Virus record (IMG/VR): IMGVR_UViG_3300046674_000535
Location: 1-24,202 of that record
DNA length: 24,202 nt
Strand: one strand, 5' to 3'
Source of the DNA: a virus
The notes beneath the pieces are model-generated. The model saw nothing but the letters and a program-made list of their open reading frames with translations. It did no database searches and was not told the DNA's origin. Position 1 is the first letter of the stretch. Each line of letters starts with the position of its first letter. Made by a program: the position numbers and the translations under genes. This document shows positions 15,169-22,042 of this stretch, one piece after another.

Positions 15169-15366
15169 TCACTTTCGTCGCCGGGGAGTTGTGGCTGCTT
15201 CGAGTTCCGTGAGGTGCCGGGTCGCGTCTGGATCGGGGTCTGCTGGTACTTCGAGGCCCGGGTCACGTTCTGCGAGGGCCTTGATCGGCGTCCCGTCCCG
15301 CTCGACGAGGAGACGTTCGTACAGCTCGCGATCCTCTGGGTGCCCGGCGAAGCCCTCTGTGTTCAT
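15169..15366 (-). CDS. Small acidic hypothetical protein (65 residues)
   Basis: A 65-residue soluble protein beginning MNTEGFAGHPEDRELYERLL. ATG at 15366 has AGGAG about 5 bases upstream, a good site. The N-terminal half is a charged helix, the middle is Pro/Asp-rich (LEVPADPDPDA), and the end is basic (TTPRRRK). It is the first of the three-gene string and lies just after a perfect 13-base hairpin, so it is likely read from a promoter inside the hairpin-rich gap or by partial read-through. Function unknown. Confidence 0.65.
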   Translation of the reverse strand: MNTEGFAGHPEDRELYERLLVERDGTPIKALAERDPGLEVPADPDPDATRHLTELEAATTPRRRK

Positions 15367-15385
15367 GGCTCTCCTGAGTGCACGG

Positions 15386-15419
15386 GGACCCGCCCCCGGC
15401 GTGAGGCGGGGGCGGGTCC
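15386..15419 (-). terminator. Hairpin upstream of the small-ORF string
   Basis: GGACCCGCCCCCG at 15386-15398 pairs perfectly with its complement at 15407-15419 across an 8-base loop. It lies 20 bases upstream of the ATG at 15366 and could act as a terminator or attenuator for leftward transcripts. Confidence 0.6.
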
Positions 15420-15473
15420 GGTCGTGATCGTGGATCTTGGCGACGCTCCGGTGGCTCCGCTCAGGTGCGGGGC

Positions 15474-15522
15474 CGGTGCCTGGCGGGTTGGGCGCGGGGG
15501 ATTGGCCACCCGCCAGGCACCG
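15474..15522. repeat. Perfect 15-base inverted repeat
   Basis: CGGTGCCTGGCGGGT at 15474-15488 and its exact complement at 15508-15522 are separated by 19 bases. As RNA this would be a long stable stem; as DNA it is a large binding-site-like palindrome. A shorter stem, GTGCCG at 15530-15535 with CGGCAC at 15543-15548, follows immediately. Confidence 0.7.
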
Positions 15523-15547
15523 AAGGGGAGTGCCGCATGCCACGGCA

Positions 15548-15590
15548 CGTTGGTGAGCCGGTCCCTCGGCTGAGGCCGCCCTCACCAACG
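15548..15590 (-). terminator. Two-level hairpin after the adenine-methyltransferase gene
   Basis: CGTTGGTGAG at 15548-15557 pairs perfectly with 15581-15590, and inside it CCTC-GGCT-GAGG forms a second small hairpin. It begins 12 bases after the methyltransferase stop codon on the minus strand, the normal place for a terminator. Confidence 0.65.
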
Positions 15591-15602
15591 AGATCGACCG
15601 TA

Positions 15603-16523
15603 TCACGCTCCAGTGTTGGGATCTATCTCTAGCCATGGTGCAGCCCCGTACTCGAACCCGTCGAGGGGTGCTGTGCCGTGGGCCGTCGGCGCGTCAGTGA
15701 AGAACAGCTCCTGTTGGGCCGCTGCGGGCCTCGCGGTGAAGTCCTCGGGCCTGAGCGCCTGAGGGTTGAAGCGTGGAGGCGGCGCGGCCTCGCGGACCGG
15801 GATGACGGCGATCACGGTACGCACACCCACGACCGGGAAGGCGTCGTCAGGCAGTTCCGTGATGGTCCCGCGCACCTCCTGCACGCGGGCCCTGAAGTCC
15901 TTCGTCAGACGGTCGGTCCGGAAGGTGAGGCTGCCGAGCATGACCGCGACGACCAGGCCGCCCGGCTGAACGAAACGCAGTGCCCGTTCAACGTGCCGGA
16001 TGTCCTGCCGGTCAGCGAACGGCGGGTTCATGATGACCCGCTGGTAGCGGCGCTCTACCTTCACGCTGAGGAAGTCTGCGTTCACGATCTCGCGGGCATA
16101 CCCGCCAGCGCGGAGGTGCTCGGCGCGAGCAGTGTCGAGTTCGATGCAGTCGACGATGACACCGCAGGCGGCGGCAGCCTCGGCGATAGCACCACGTCCG
16201 GCCGACGGCTCCAACGCCTCGCAGCCGACCTCGAGTTCGGCCAGGTCCAGGAGTTGTTCAACGATGGGCTCTGGCGTGGGGTAGTACCCACACTCGGCAT
16301 CGGTGACCACCTGCCCCGTTGCGAGCAGCCCGGCGACGGCAGTAACGGCGGCGACCGGGAAGATGTGGGCGCGCCTGTAGCGGTTCCAGGTGCCACCGAC
16401 GGCGTGAAGGGCCAGATTGACCCGCTCGTACAGGTTGCGGTCGAGCTGGCCCCGTAGGCGGAGCGCCGAGCCATCGACCTCGGCGGAGCTGATGACGTCG
16501 AGAACGTCGGGATCTATCTGCAT
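15603..16523 (-). CDS. Adenine-specific DNA methyltransferase-like protein
   Basis: A 306-residue protein predicted to transfer a methyl group from SAM to adenine in DNA. The order is: an N-terminal region with LDRNLYERVNLALHAVGGTW (residues 28-46), motif X-like YYPTPEPIVEQLL (80-92), motif I EPSAGRG (105-111), an acidic ribose contact in IELD (127-130), and catalytic motif IV NPPF (166-169). The NPPF motif is typical of N6-adenine enzymes (known). No target-recognition domain of usual size is seen after motif IV, so specificity may be broad. The ATG at 16523 has GAGGGGGC upstream. It lies 10 bases after the 106-residue gene. Likely role: protecting phage DNA or altering host regulation. Confidence 0.82.
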   Translation of the reverse strand: MQIDPDVLDVISSAEVDGSALRLRGQLDRNLYERVNLALHAVGGTWNRYRRAHIFPVAAVTAVAGLLATGQVVTDAECGYYPTPEPIVEQLLDLAELEVGCEALEPSAGRGAIAEAAAACGVIVDCIELDTARAEHLRAGGYAREIVNADFLSVKVERRYQRVIMNPPFADRQDIRHVERALRFVQPGGLVVAVMLGSLTFRTDRLTKDFRARVQEVRGTITELPDDAFPVVGVRTVIAVIPVREAAPPPRFNPQALRPEDFTARPAAAQQELFFTDAPTAHGTAPLDGFEYGAAPWLEIDPNTGA

Positions 16524-16533
16524 GGTCGCCCCC

Positions 16534-16854
16534 TCACTCACTGCCGGTCTTGGTCTCGGCGGCGAGCAGCGCCGCTTCGAGCTCAACCAGACGGGCCGTG
16601 ACCATGAGGTGGGTGCGCACATATACCGAACTCCCGGCACCCTTCATCAGGTCGGAGGCGGCAATCAGGGTGAGGTTGTATGCCTCGTTCAGGGCGGCCC
16701 CGTCGTTGTCACGGCGCGCCTTGAACAGGTGCGCCGCAGCCTCGCGGACGAGTTCGGCCACGTCGGAGTCGTACTCCTCAAGGGCGTTGGCCGAGGCCGG
16801 CACGTCGAACAGGTTGCGGTTGATGTTGCGCATGGACTGGATGTCGTTCATCAC
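16534..16854 (-). CDS. Small helical hypothetical protein
   Basis: A 106-residue, almost entirely helical soluble protein (DVAELVREAAAHLFKARR, TARLVELEAALLAAE). GTG at 16854 is followed directly by ATG at 16851; GGAG lies 7 bases before the GTG, so either could be used. It precedes the adenine methyltransferase by 10 bases and follows a terminator-like hairpin after the ParB gene. It is probably cotranscribed with the methyltransferase. No motif that gives a function. Confidence 0.65.
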   Translation of the reverse strand: MMNDIQSMRNINRNLFDVPASANALEEYDSDVAELVREAAAHLFKARRDNDGAALNEAYNLTLIAASDLMKGAGSSVYVRTHLMVTARLVELEAALLAAETKTGSE

Positions 16855-16874
16855 TGTGGGGCTCCAGGCAGAAG

Positions 16875-16899
16875 GGGGCGGCCCGCTGGGGGCCGCCCC
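16875..16899 (-). terminator. Hairpin between the ParB gene and the 106-residue gene
   Basis: GGGGCGGCCC at 16875-16884 pairs perfectly with GGGCCGCCCC at 16890-16899 across a 5-base loop. It begins 12 bases after the ParB stop on the minus strand and would limit read-through into the methyltransferase pair. Confidence 0.7.
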
Positions 16900-16911
16900 G
16901 GGATGGACGGG

Positions 16912-18090
16912 TCAAGCTGCGACGGCGACCGGCTCGGCAGCCGCCTCGACCTCGGCGTCGCCCTCCTCCGGCGCTGCCGGACTCTCGGGCTCCACGTCGG
17001 CGGCCGGGGTGACCTCGGTCTCCGCGTCGACGTCGACAGCCGGGGCGGCCTCCGGCTCCAGGGCGGGCGCGACCTGTGTCTCCGCGTCGGCGTCGCCCAC
17101 AGCCGGGTCCACGTGAGCGAGTACGGCGTCAGCCTCGGCCACCAGGTCGGGCGCTGCGGCGGCGGGGTTGACCATGATCTCGCTGGCGTCGGCGTGCGCC
17201 TTCGCCTGACGGAGCTGGAACCGGGCCTTCTGTACGACGTCCGCGACCCGGTCCATCTGAGCAAGACGCTTGCCGACCTCCCCCGCCAGGGCGCGGGCCA
17301 GCTCCACGGGGTCCGCCTTACCGATGCTGTCCAGCAACGCCCACATCCCCTCGATGGCGTCGAGGTCGCTCTTGGTCTTGGCCTGCGCGCGACTCCGCTC
17401 GGCCTTCTCCTCGGAGGTCATCTCGTCGACGTCAACCATGGAGTCCTGCGTGGCCGCCGTCTCCTGCTTGCGCATGGCGTAGGCGATGTGGACGAGCTCG
17501 TTGTCGCTCTTGTCGCCCTTCTTCCAGTCCTGGAAGACCGCCGCCTGGTTGTCCTTCGAGAGGGCAGCGATCTGGACGGCGGCCTGGGTGCCGATGTGCC
17601 CGAGGTCGACGGCCGCCTGGATCTCCGGGCGCAGGGCAAGCAGGGCCAGGCGCTGGTTGACGAACTGGACCGACTTGGAGAAGGTCTTCGCGACGGCGGG
17701 AACCCGGTCGGAATCGCCGTCGTACTTGTCGTCCAGGACCTTCTTGAAACCGCGCGCCTCCTCCAGCGGGAGCATGTCCTCGCGGTTCAAGTTCTCGGCC
17801 ATGGCCTTCTCGAAGGAGTCCATGTCGCTGATCTCGGCCCCGCCCTCGGGCAGCAGGATCTTCGCCTCGATGGTGATGTTGTCCGCGAGCTCGTTGGCAC
17901 GGAAGCGGCGCTCGCCGGCCACGAGCTCGTACCCCTCCGCCACCTTCCGGACGACGATCGGCTGGAGCAGGCCGTGCTCCTTGATCGAATCGGCCAGCTC
18001 CTTCAGCGCGCCCTCGTCGAAGGTCTTGCGGGGCTGGTTCGGGTTGCGGTGGATCTGGCGCATCTTCAGGGCGGCGAACTTGTGCGACAT
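16912..18090 (-). CDS. ParB/Spo0J-like DNA-binding protein with acidic C-terminal tail
   Basis: A 392-residue protein with the full ParB layout. The N-terminal CTPase-type domain shows NPNQPRKTFDEGALKELADS (residues 16-35), LLQPIVVR and the motif GERRFRA (59-65). A helix-turn-helix region follows (about 125-150, VPAVAKTFSKSVQFVNQRL). The last 90 residues are low-complexity Ala, Glu, Asp, Pro, Val with repeated DAETxV blocks, unlike normal dimerisation tails. ATG at 18090 has GGAG 6 bases upstream and is preferred to the longer frame. No ParA partner is seen in the window. It may separate plasmid-like phage genomes, load on phage DNA or regulate transcription; a ParA outside the window would favour the first. 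Confidence 0.85.
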   Translation of the reverse strand: MSHKFAALKMRQIHRNPNQPRKTFDEGALKELADSIKEHGLLQPIVVRKVAEGYELVAGERRFRANELADNITIEAKILLPEGGAEISDMDSFEKAMAENLNREDMLPLEEARGFKKVLDDKYDGDSDRVPAVAKTFSKSVQFVNQRLALLALRPEIQAAVDLGHIGTQAAVQIAALSKDNQAAVFQDWKKGDKSDNELVHIAYAMRKQETAATQDSMVDVDEMTSEEKAERSRAQAKTKSDLDAIEGMWALLDSIGKADPVELARALAGEVGKRLAQMDRVADVVQKARFQLRQAKAHADASEIMVNPAAAAPDLVAEADAVLAHVDPAVGDADAETQVAPALEPEAAPAVDVDAETEVTPAADVEPESPAAPEEGDAEVEAAAEPVAVAA

Positions 18091-18147
18091 TTCGATCTCC
18101 AAGGGGTCGGTGGGGGCTTCTTCTTTCCCCCTTTCTTCTGGTTCTAT

Positions 18148-18177
18148 TCTATATGCATTCGGGAGGAAGATCTACAA
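18148..18177 (-). promoter_or_regulatory. Probable promoter of the ParB operon
   Basis: On the minus strand TTGTAG (18177-18172) and TATAGA (18153-18148) are 18 bases apart in an AT-rich island, followed by a leader of about 50 bases to the ATG at 18090. The match to the vegetative-sigma consensus is moderate, but the island stands out in a GC-rich background and lies just after a terminator. Confidence 0.5.
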
Positions 18178-18209
18178 TTTTCGAGGAAGTTTTTGCAGGT
18201 CAGACGCGT

Positions 18210-18238
18210 GAGAGCGGATCCCCTCGGGACCCGCTCTC
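18210..18238 (-). terminator. Hairpin terminator after the 75-residue gene
   Basis: GAGAGCGG at 18210-18217 pairs with CCGCTCTC at 18231-18238, and the stem continues inward for 4 more pairs after one mismatch. It starts 2 bases after the stop at 18241 on the minus strand and isolates this gene from the ParB operon promoter. Confidence 0.65.
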
Positions 18239-18240
18239 CG

Positions 18241-18468
18241 CTACTCGCGCAGATCAACTTTAGGCAGCACCCCCACGGGCCCCATGCCACCGCCGACCCG
18301 TTTCGGGTCGACGATCGCTAGAGCCCCCAACACGGCGAGCGCGACCTCGTCGCCCAAGACAACGTTTCCCCTTTCACCCGACTTCTCCAGTCGGACCAGC
18401 ACTCGATCCAGCTCGATCCCCACCCCGTACCCTCCCGCATTGCGGCGTTCCGCCTCCTTCACGGTCAC
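18241..18468 (-). CDS. Small hypothetical protein (75 residues)
   Basis: A 75-residue ORF beginning MTVKEAERRNAGGYGVGIEL. It reads as a small alpha/beta protein (LDRVLVRLEKSGERGNVVLG, EVALAVLGALAIV). The GTG start at 18468 lacks a strong ribosome site. The terminator directly after its stop supports it being a transcribed gene. It lies at the head of the minus-strand early region, where phages often encode short early proteins. No function recognised. Confidence 0.5.
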   Translation of the reverse strand: MTVKEAERRNAGGYGVGIELDRVLVRLEKSGERGNVVLGDEVALAVLGALAIVDPKRVGGGMGPVGVLPKVDLRE

Positions 18469-19394
18469 GAATCACTTAGATCCCCACACAGGCGAGTTCA
18501 TGGCGCGCACCGAAGCCCCATGGGCCGCCTGCGGCTGCCCCCGGGCGGGACCGAGGGAGCTGGCGACCTCAACAGCCGAACACCCCCTGCAGCGCACGCC
18601 TTCACCGATCTCACTACGGACATCACCTGCCGTCGACCAACACAGCCGACGCGCTGCACCACCAGCCGCAGACGCAAGCCTTGCGTTCTTGGCGCCCGCA
18701 AACATGGCGGCCCCCGGCAACGCAGCTGCCCGCGCGAGGCTCAAGCCCAGCCTCCGATCCCTTCCCTCATCCAATCTCAAGCTCTGCCAGCGGGAACTGG
18801 CCCATCGGCGCCCACCCGCCCCAAGTCCCACATAATGAACTACCTCGCCTTAACTAGACCAGAGAGCCCATCAGTCGAGGCCAGTTCACGTGAAGGTGAT
18901 GCACACGCTTGCCTCACACGCCATGAGGCACCTAGGCAGCACCCCAAGGTGTTCTTTCATGATCAAATATTCGGTGTGATGCATACCGCGAGCCAGCCAA
19001 CCCACTTCGAATGACCGAAATGTACTGCACCAGAACAAGCCTTCCTGGTCTTAAATAAACGTATCGGTCTAGTCCAACGAAGCCAAGTGTGGAAGCCTGA
19101 CGGGACGGCGTCAAGCGATTGATCACCGAGGGGGCACGAGTGTTACTCACCAGTCCAGGGGCGCGGCGCGGCGCGGGCCACGAACCCTTCCTGCGGCGGA
19201 TTGCGATCGAAGTACGCTCAAGGGCGACGACCGCAGCGGCCGTCTCGCAAATGGCGCTCGACGCCCTTCTCGCACATGCGCGAGCCAAAGCGTCGCGCCA
19301 CGCCGGATGCCGACGTCGCGATCCCGCTCCACCGACGTTCTCTGCGAATCGCGCGGGCGGAACCCACTCTCCCCTCCGTGACCGTGGAGGAGCA
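18469..19394. other. About 900 bases with no convincing gene
   Basis: Several long frames exist (such as 18500-18835 plus and 18472-18831 minus), but they are Pro/Ala/Arg-rich, lack good ribosome sites and overlap each other. From about 18836 to 19090 the sequence is distinctly lower in GC. Here an inverted repeat, TGCCTCA at 18910-18916 with TGAGGCA at 18924-18930, has a 7-base loop and looks operator-like. The segment separates the leftward early genes from the rightward regulator and probably holds control signals or decayed sequence. Confidence 0.5.
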
Positions 19395-19613
19395 GTGGCC
19401 GCAATCGGGGACCCGTCCAGCGCCGCGTACACCGTTGATGAATCGGGTACTCTCGGCGAGTTGATCAACGCATACGTGATCTGCCCAGCTAACTGCGACA
19501 CGCTGGAGTTTCTGTCACAGAGAACTCCGAGCGAGCTAGCGAAGCTCGGTAAATGCCCGATGCGTTGCGGAAACGATCTCGAATGGGTGCCCATTGAGTG
19601 GATTAAGGTGTGA
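19395..19613 (+). CDS. Small protein with two CxxxC motifs (72 residues)
   Basis: A 72-residue ORF with a GTG start at 19395 and GGAGGAG just upstream, a strong site. The C-terminal part contains CPANC and CPMRC spaced about 20 residues apart (ICPANCDTLEFLSQ, GKCPMRCGNDLEW), a layout that could bind zinc. The frame is open far upstream, but that part reads as non-coding low-complexity sequence. It lies before the butyrolactone-receptor-like regulator on the same strand, about 130 bases away, and could be its partner. No family recognised. Confidence 0.5.
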   Translation: MAAIGDPSSAAYTVDESGTLGELINAYVICPANCDTLEFLSQRTPSELAKLGKCPMRCGNDLEWVPIEWIKV

Positions 19614-19741
19614 TGTTCGGCTGTAACCCCGACACCCCCTGAAGAGATCCCAATAGGTCATGAACGGAAGACCGAACAGCACCCGATAGAACCGCCCGTA
19701 CCGCTCACTCCGGGACTGAATTTATCGAAAGGCAAGTGCGA

Positions 19742-20458
19742 ATGGAATCGAATCCCTCGAATGCTCCGCGCCGGCGGAGGCCTCAACAACGCGGCATCGA
19801 CACAAGGGCTCGGATCCTGGATGCCGCAGGACAGGTCTTCCTGGAGAAAGGCTTCGTGGGGGCCAGCATTGCCGACCTTATCTTTGCTGCAGACACGAGC
19901 AAAGGCGCCTTCTACGGGCACTTCAAGCCCAAGACCGCAAAACTTGACGTCGCCAAAGCCATCATGACCAATACGCTCACGATGGACGGACTGAAGCCAC
20001 AGAAGATAAAATTGCAGGAAATAGTCGACGTCGGAATGATCCTGGCATACAGAGTGGTCACCGAGAGTTCTTTTCTCGCGGCATTGACATTGTCATTCCA
20101 GCACGACGCACATAAAACCTATGGCACCCCATGGCCGGAATGGATCAAGTTCAACACCAGTCAGTTGGCCGAGGCCCAGAGGCGCGGCGAGGTAAGACCA
20201 CACATCATTCCAGAGACTTTTTCGTACCAAATCGCAGGAACATGGTCGGGTCTAGTTCTCACCGGGCGGGCTATCGATGGCGGGCTGGACGGTGTTCACG
20301 AACGGATTGCGTTCAGCTACAGGAGCCTGATGGCAGCCATCGCACAACCGGAGGTTATTCCATTCATAGACTTCTCAGCAGGCCGTGGAGAGCAGCTCTA
20401 CACGGAGTTCCTTGAGGAATCCAAACGCTTGCAAGCCTCCCAGCGAGAGTCACGCTAG
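19742..20458 (+). CDS. TetR-family regulator of the gamma-butyrolactone receptor type
   Basis: A 238-residue DNA-binding repressor resembling ScbR/ArpA-type autoregulator receptors. An Arg-rich N-terminus precedes the TetR helix-turn-helix (about residues 20-66): TRARILDAAGQVFLEKGFVG, then SIADLIFAA and the recognition segment TSKGAFYGHFKPK. The ligand domain has Trp131 and Trp134 (PWPEW), then AEAQRRGEVRP; a Trp at this place is typical of butyrolactone receptors (known), with the family's usual 210-240 residue length. ATG at 19742 has GAAAGG 9 bases upstream; a GTG at 19736 is an alternative. It is lower in GC than the phage genes. It probably represses itself and nearby lysogeny or cargo genes until a host or neighbour signal binds. 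Confidence 0.8.
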   Translation: MESNPSNAPRRRRPQQRGIDTRARILDAAGQVFLEKGFVGASIADLIFAADTSKGAFYGHFKPKTAKLDVAKAIMTNTLTMDGLKPQKIKLQEIVDVGMILAYRVVTESSFLAALTLSFQHDAHKTYGTPWPEWIKFNTSQLAEAQRRGEVRPHIIPETFSYQIAGTWSGLVLTGRAIDGGLDGVHERIAFSYRSLMAAIAQPEVIPFIDFSAGRGEQLYTEFLEESKRLQASQRESR

Positions 20459-20610
20459 CTGTCCTGGGGCGCCGGGAGTTCGTCCCCGGACTGGGAACGA
20501 GGGCGCCAATTCGCCTGGTAGCTCGAAAGGCCGTGCGATCCGGACATCGCGATCGCACTTCCTCGAAAAGTCCGAGGTTGGATAGGCGGCTCACCTCGCG
20601 GGTGACAGCA

Positions 20611-21573
20611 TCAGCCGCCTGACACACCGGACAGCCCGCGCCAGTGAAGGACGACTCGCCCCGGCTCGATCGTCCGGACGCCGCGGGCGCTGGCGGGGAA
20701 CACCTCGATCTTCTCCAAGAGAAGCAGCGTAATGCCCCTCTTCGATGCGGTGGGTGCAGAGTTCCACCACTTCACCAGGTCCTTGGCATGGCCGAGTGAG
20801 AAGTTCGCCATCTGCTCTGCGTAGCGAAGGCGCGAACGGATGCCCTTGAGGTTGGACGCGATCTCGCGCTCTCCGGCTACCAGCGCCTCGCCGCTGATCT
20901 CACGGTTTCCATAGAGCCTCCCAAGCTCCGCCTGACGGCCCTCCAGCTCCTTGATGTCCCTCTTGAGGTCCTCAACCTGCTTACGCACGGCGGCCTGCGC
21001 TTGGGCGATCTGGGCTCGGATACCGGGCTTGAGGAGTTCCGCCACAACGTTTTCGCCGACGTGGTCCTCCAACAGCTCGGCATCAATCCGGACCTCGCCG
21101 CAGCCGCCGATACCCTTCTTGTCCTTCGGGCGACAGCGGTATCCAGGCGTAACCGCATTAGTACGGGCGCCCCCGAGGTCCCATGTGCACTTGCCGCAGG
21201 TGCTGGCCCCACCAGTCAGGAGGTAGTCATACGCGGGCTCTGGGACCTTCGTGCTGCGAGCCTGCTCCCGCGCCAGAAGAGCCATGAACTCTTCGCGCGT
21301 GATAGCACCGGGGTGACCCGCATCAACGAGTTCGCCGTCATCGTCGTAGCGCAGTCCAGCGATCGCCGGGGTGCGGAACAGACGTCCAATCGACGCGTCC
21401 TTCCACTCCCCGCCGAGGGTTCCCCGGTAGCCCTCACCGTTCGCCCATACCGCAATGTCGTGGTTGGACTCATCGCTGATGAGCGCCCGGCTCACCATCA
21501 GCCGGGTCGCGTCCACTTCATCGTCACGTAGCCGACGACGTGAGGCGTCCTCGAAACCGTAGAGCCGTGGCAT
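20611..21573 (-). CDS. Large serine recombinase lacking the catalytic domain
   Basis: A 320-residue protein that matches only the C-terminal two thirds of large serine recombinases. The recombinase domain runs from about residue 5 to 95 (EVDATRLMVSRALISDESNH, ASIGRLFRTPAIAGLRY). A zinc beta-ribbon follows (Cys126, Cys129, Cys147, Cys158), then a long coiled coil (about 186-252, VRKQVEDLKRDIKELEGRQA) and a final beta region. The N-terminal resolvase domain with the nucleophilic Ser is absent, and the excisionase-like gene begins only 105 bases upstream, so it is not simply in another frame. The start is uncertain; an open frame continues to 21630. It could be a relic of an earlier integrase or a DNA-binding accessory factor. 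Confidence 0.8.
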   Translation of the reverse strand: MPRLYGFEDASRRRLRDDEVDATRLMVSRALISDESNHDIAVWANGEGYRGTLGGEWKDASIGRLFRTPAIAGLRYDDDGELVDAGHPGAITREEFMALLAREQARSTKVPEPAYDYLLTGGASTCGKCTWDLGGARTNAVTPGYRCRPKDKKGIGGCGEVRIDAELLEDHVGENVVAELLKPGIRAQIAQAQAAVRKQVEDLKRDIKELEGRQAELGRLYGNREISGEALVAGEREIASNLKGIRSRLRYAEQMANFSLGHAKDLVKWWNSAPTASKRGITLLLLEKIEVFPASARGVRTIEPGRVVLHWRGLSGVSGG

Positions 21574-21678
21574 GCAGTGGTCCGTTCTCGTCTCGTGCGC
21601 CCGTAGCGGCCTGATCCTAGGCCAGGGCACATGTCCCAGCCATGGCCCAGCGCGACCGACAGACTCAGGGCTACACGA

Positions 21679-21930
21679 TCACTGCACCAGTGGCGTCACC
21701 CCGAGCACTTGCCACAGTGCAGCAGTGGGGACTCTCACCGTGCCGCCCAGAGGGAGTGTCTGCACGGGGAAAGACCCCTCCTTGATCAAGTTGTAAGCCT
21801 TGTGTGTGCCGATCCCGAGTGCTCGCGCAGCCGTCACAACGTTCACGGTCGGTGGCAGCGCGAGTAGTTCCTCCAGGGTCATCGCGCTGACCCCGGAGGC
21901 CGTAGCTACAGATGCGTCCTTCGTTGTCAT
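21679..21930 (-). CDS. xis: Excisionase-like helix-turn-helix protein
   Basis: An 83-residue protein with a winged-helix/MerR-like DNA-binding domain at about residues 29-75: VNVVTAARALGIGTHKAYNL, IKEGSFPVQTL, then the wing GGTVRVPTAALWQVLG. This is the common actinobacterial excisionase pattern (known). The ATG at 21930 has only a weak ribosome site; an ATG at 21882 is possible. It is divergent from the tyrosine integrase with a 112-base gap that contains a perfect palindrome. The expected role is to bend attachment-site DNA and bias integrase toward excision, and perhaps to repress int. The frame is open to 22053 but that part overlaps the control region. Confidence 0.75.
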   Translation of the reverse strand: MTTKDASVATASGVSAMTLEELLALPPTVNVVTAARALGIGTHKAYNLIKEGSFPVQTLPLGGTVRVPTAALWQVLGVTPLVQ

Positions 21931-21976
21931 TCCCGTTGTCGCGTTCTCCCCCACGCCAACATGCCGTAAGGATACT

Positions 21977-21994
21977 CCAACACTGGAGTGTTGG
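21977..21994. promoter_or_regulatory. Operator-like palindrome between xis and int
   Basis: CCAACACT at 21977-21984 and AGTGTTGG at 21987-21994 form a perfect 8-base inverted repeat with a 2-base spacer. On the minus strand it lies between TTGCCC (21998-21993) and TATCCT (21973-21968), a weak promoter pair for the excisionase gene. A repressor bound here would block that promoter and could affect int, which starts 49 bases away. Confidence 0.55.
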
Positions 21995-22042
21995 GGCAAG
22001 ATAGGGATTCGGTCGACATAGACCGACACAGAAGTTCCACAA

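Noticed and set aside
15386-15590. Hairpin run considered as a CRISPR array
   Set aside because: The stems differ in sequence and there are no regularly spaced identical repeats or cas genes.
16417-18321. 634-residue plus-strand open frame
   Set aside because: Antisense to the ParB, 106-residue and methyltransferase genes; its Leu/Gly/Val/Arg-rich translation has no protein-like motifs and no ribosome site.
18284-19014. Plus-strand frames of 164 and 183 residues
   Set aside because: Overlap each other in different frames, are Pro/Ala/Arg-rich, and have no good start sites; part is antisense to the 75-residue gene.
18932-19594. 220-residue minus-strand frame
   Set aside because: Overlaps the 72-residue gene that has a strong ribosome site and Cys motifs; composition looks like a shadow.
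19614-19678. TGTTCGG and CCGAACA inverted pair before the TetR-type gene
   Set aside because: Arms are 51 bases apart, too far for one operator; it could be two half sites, but nothing else supports it.
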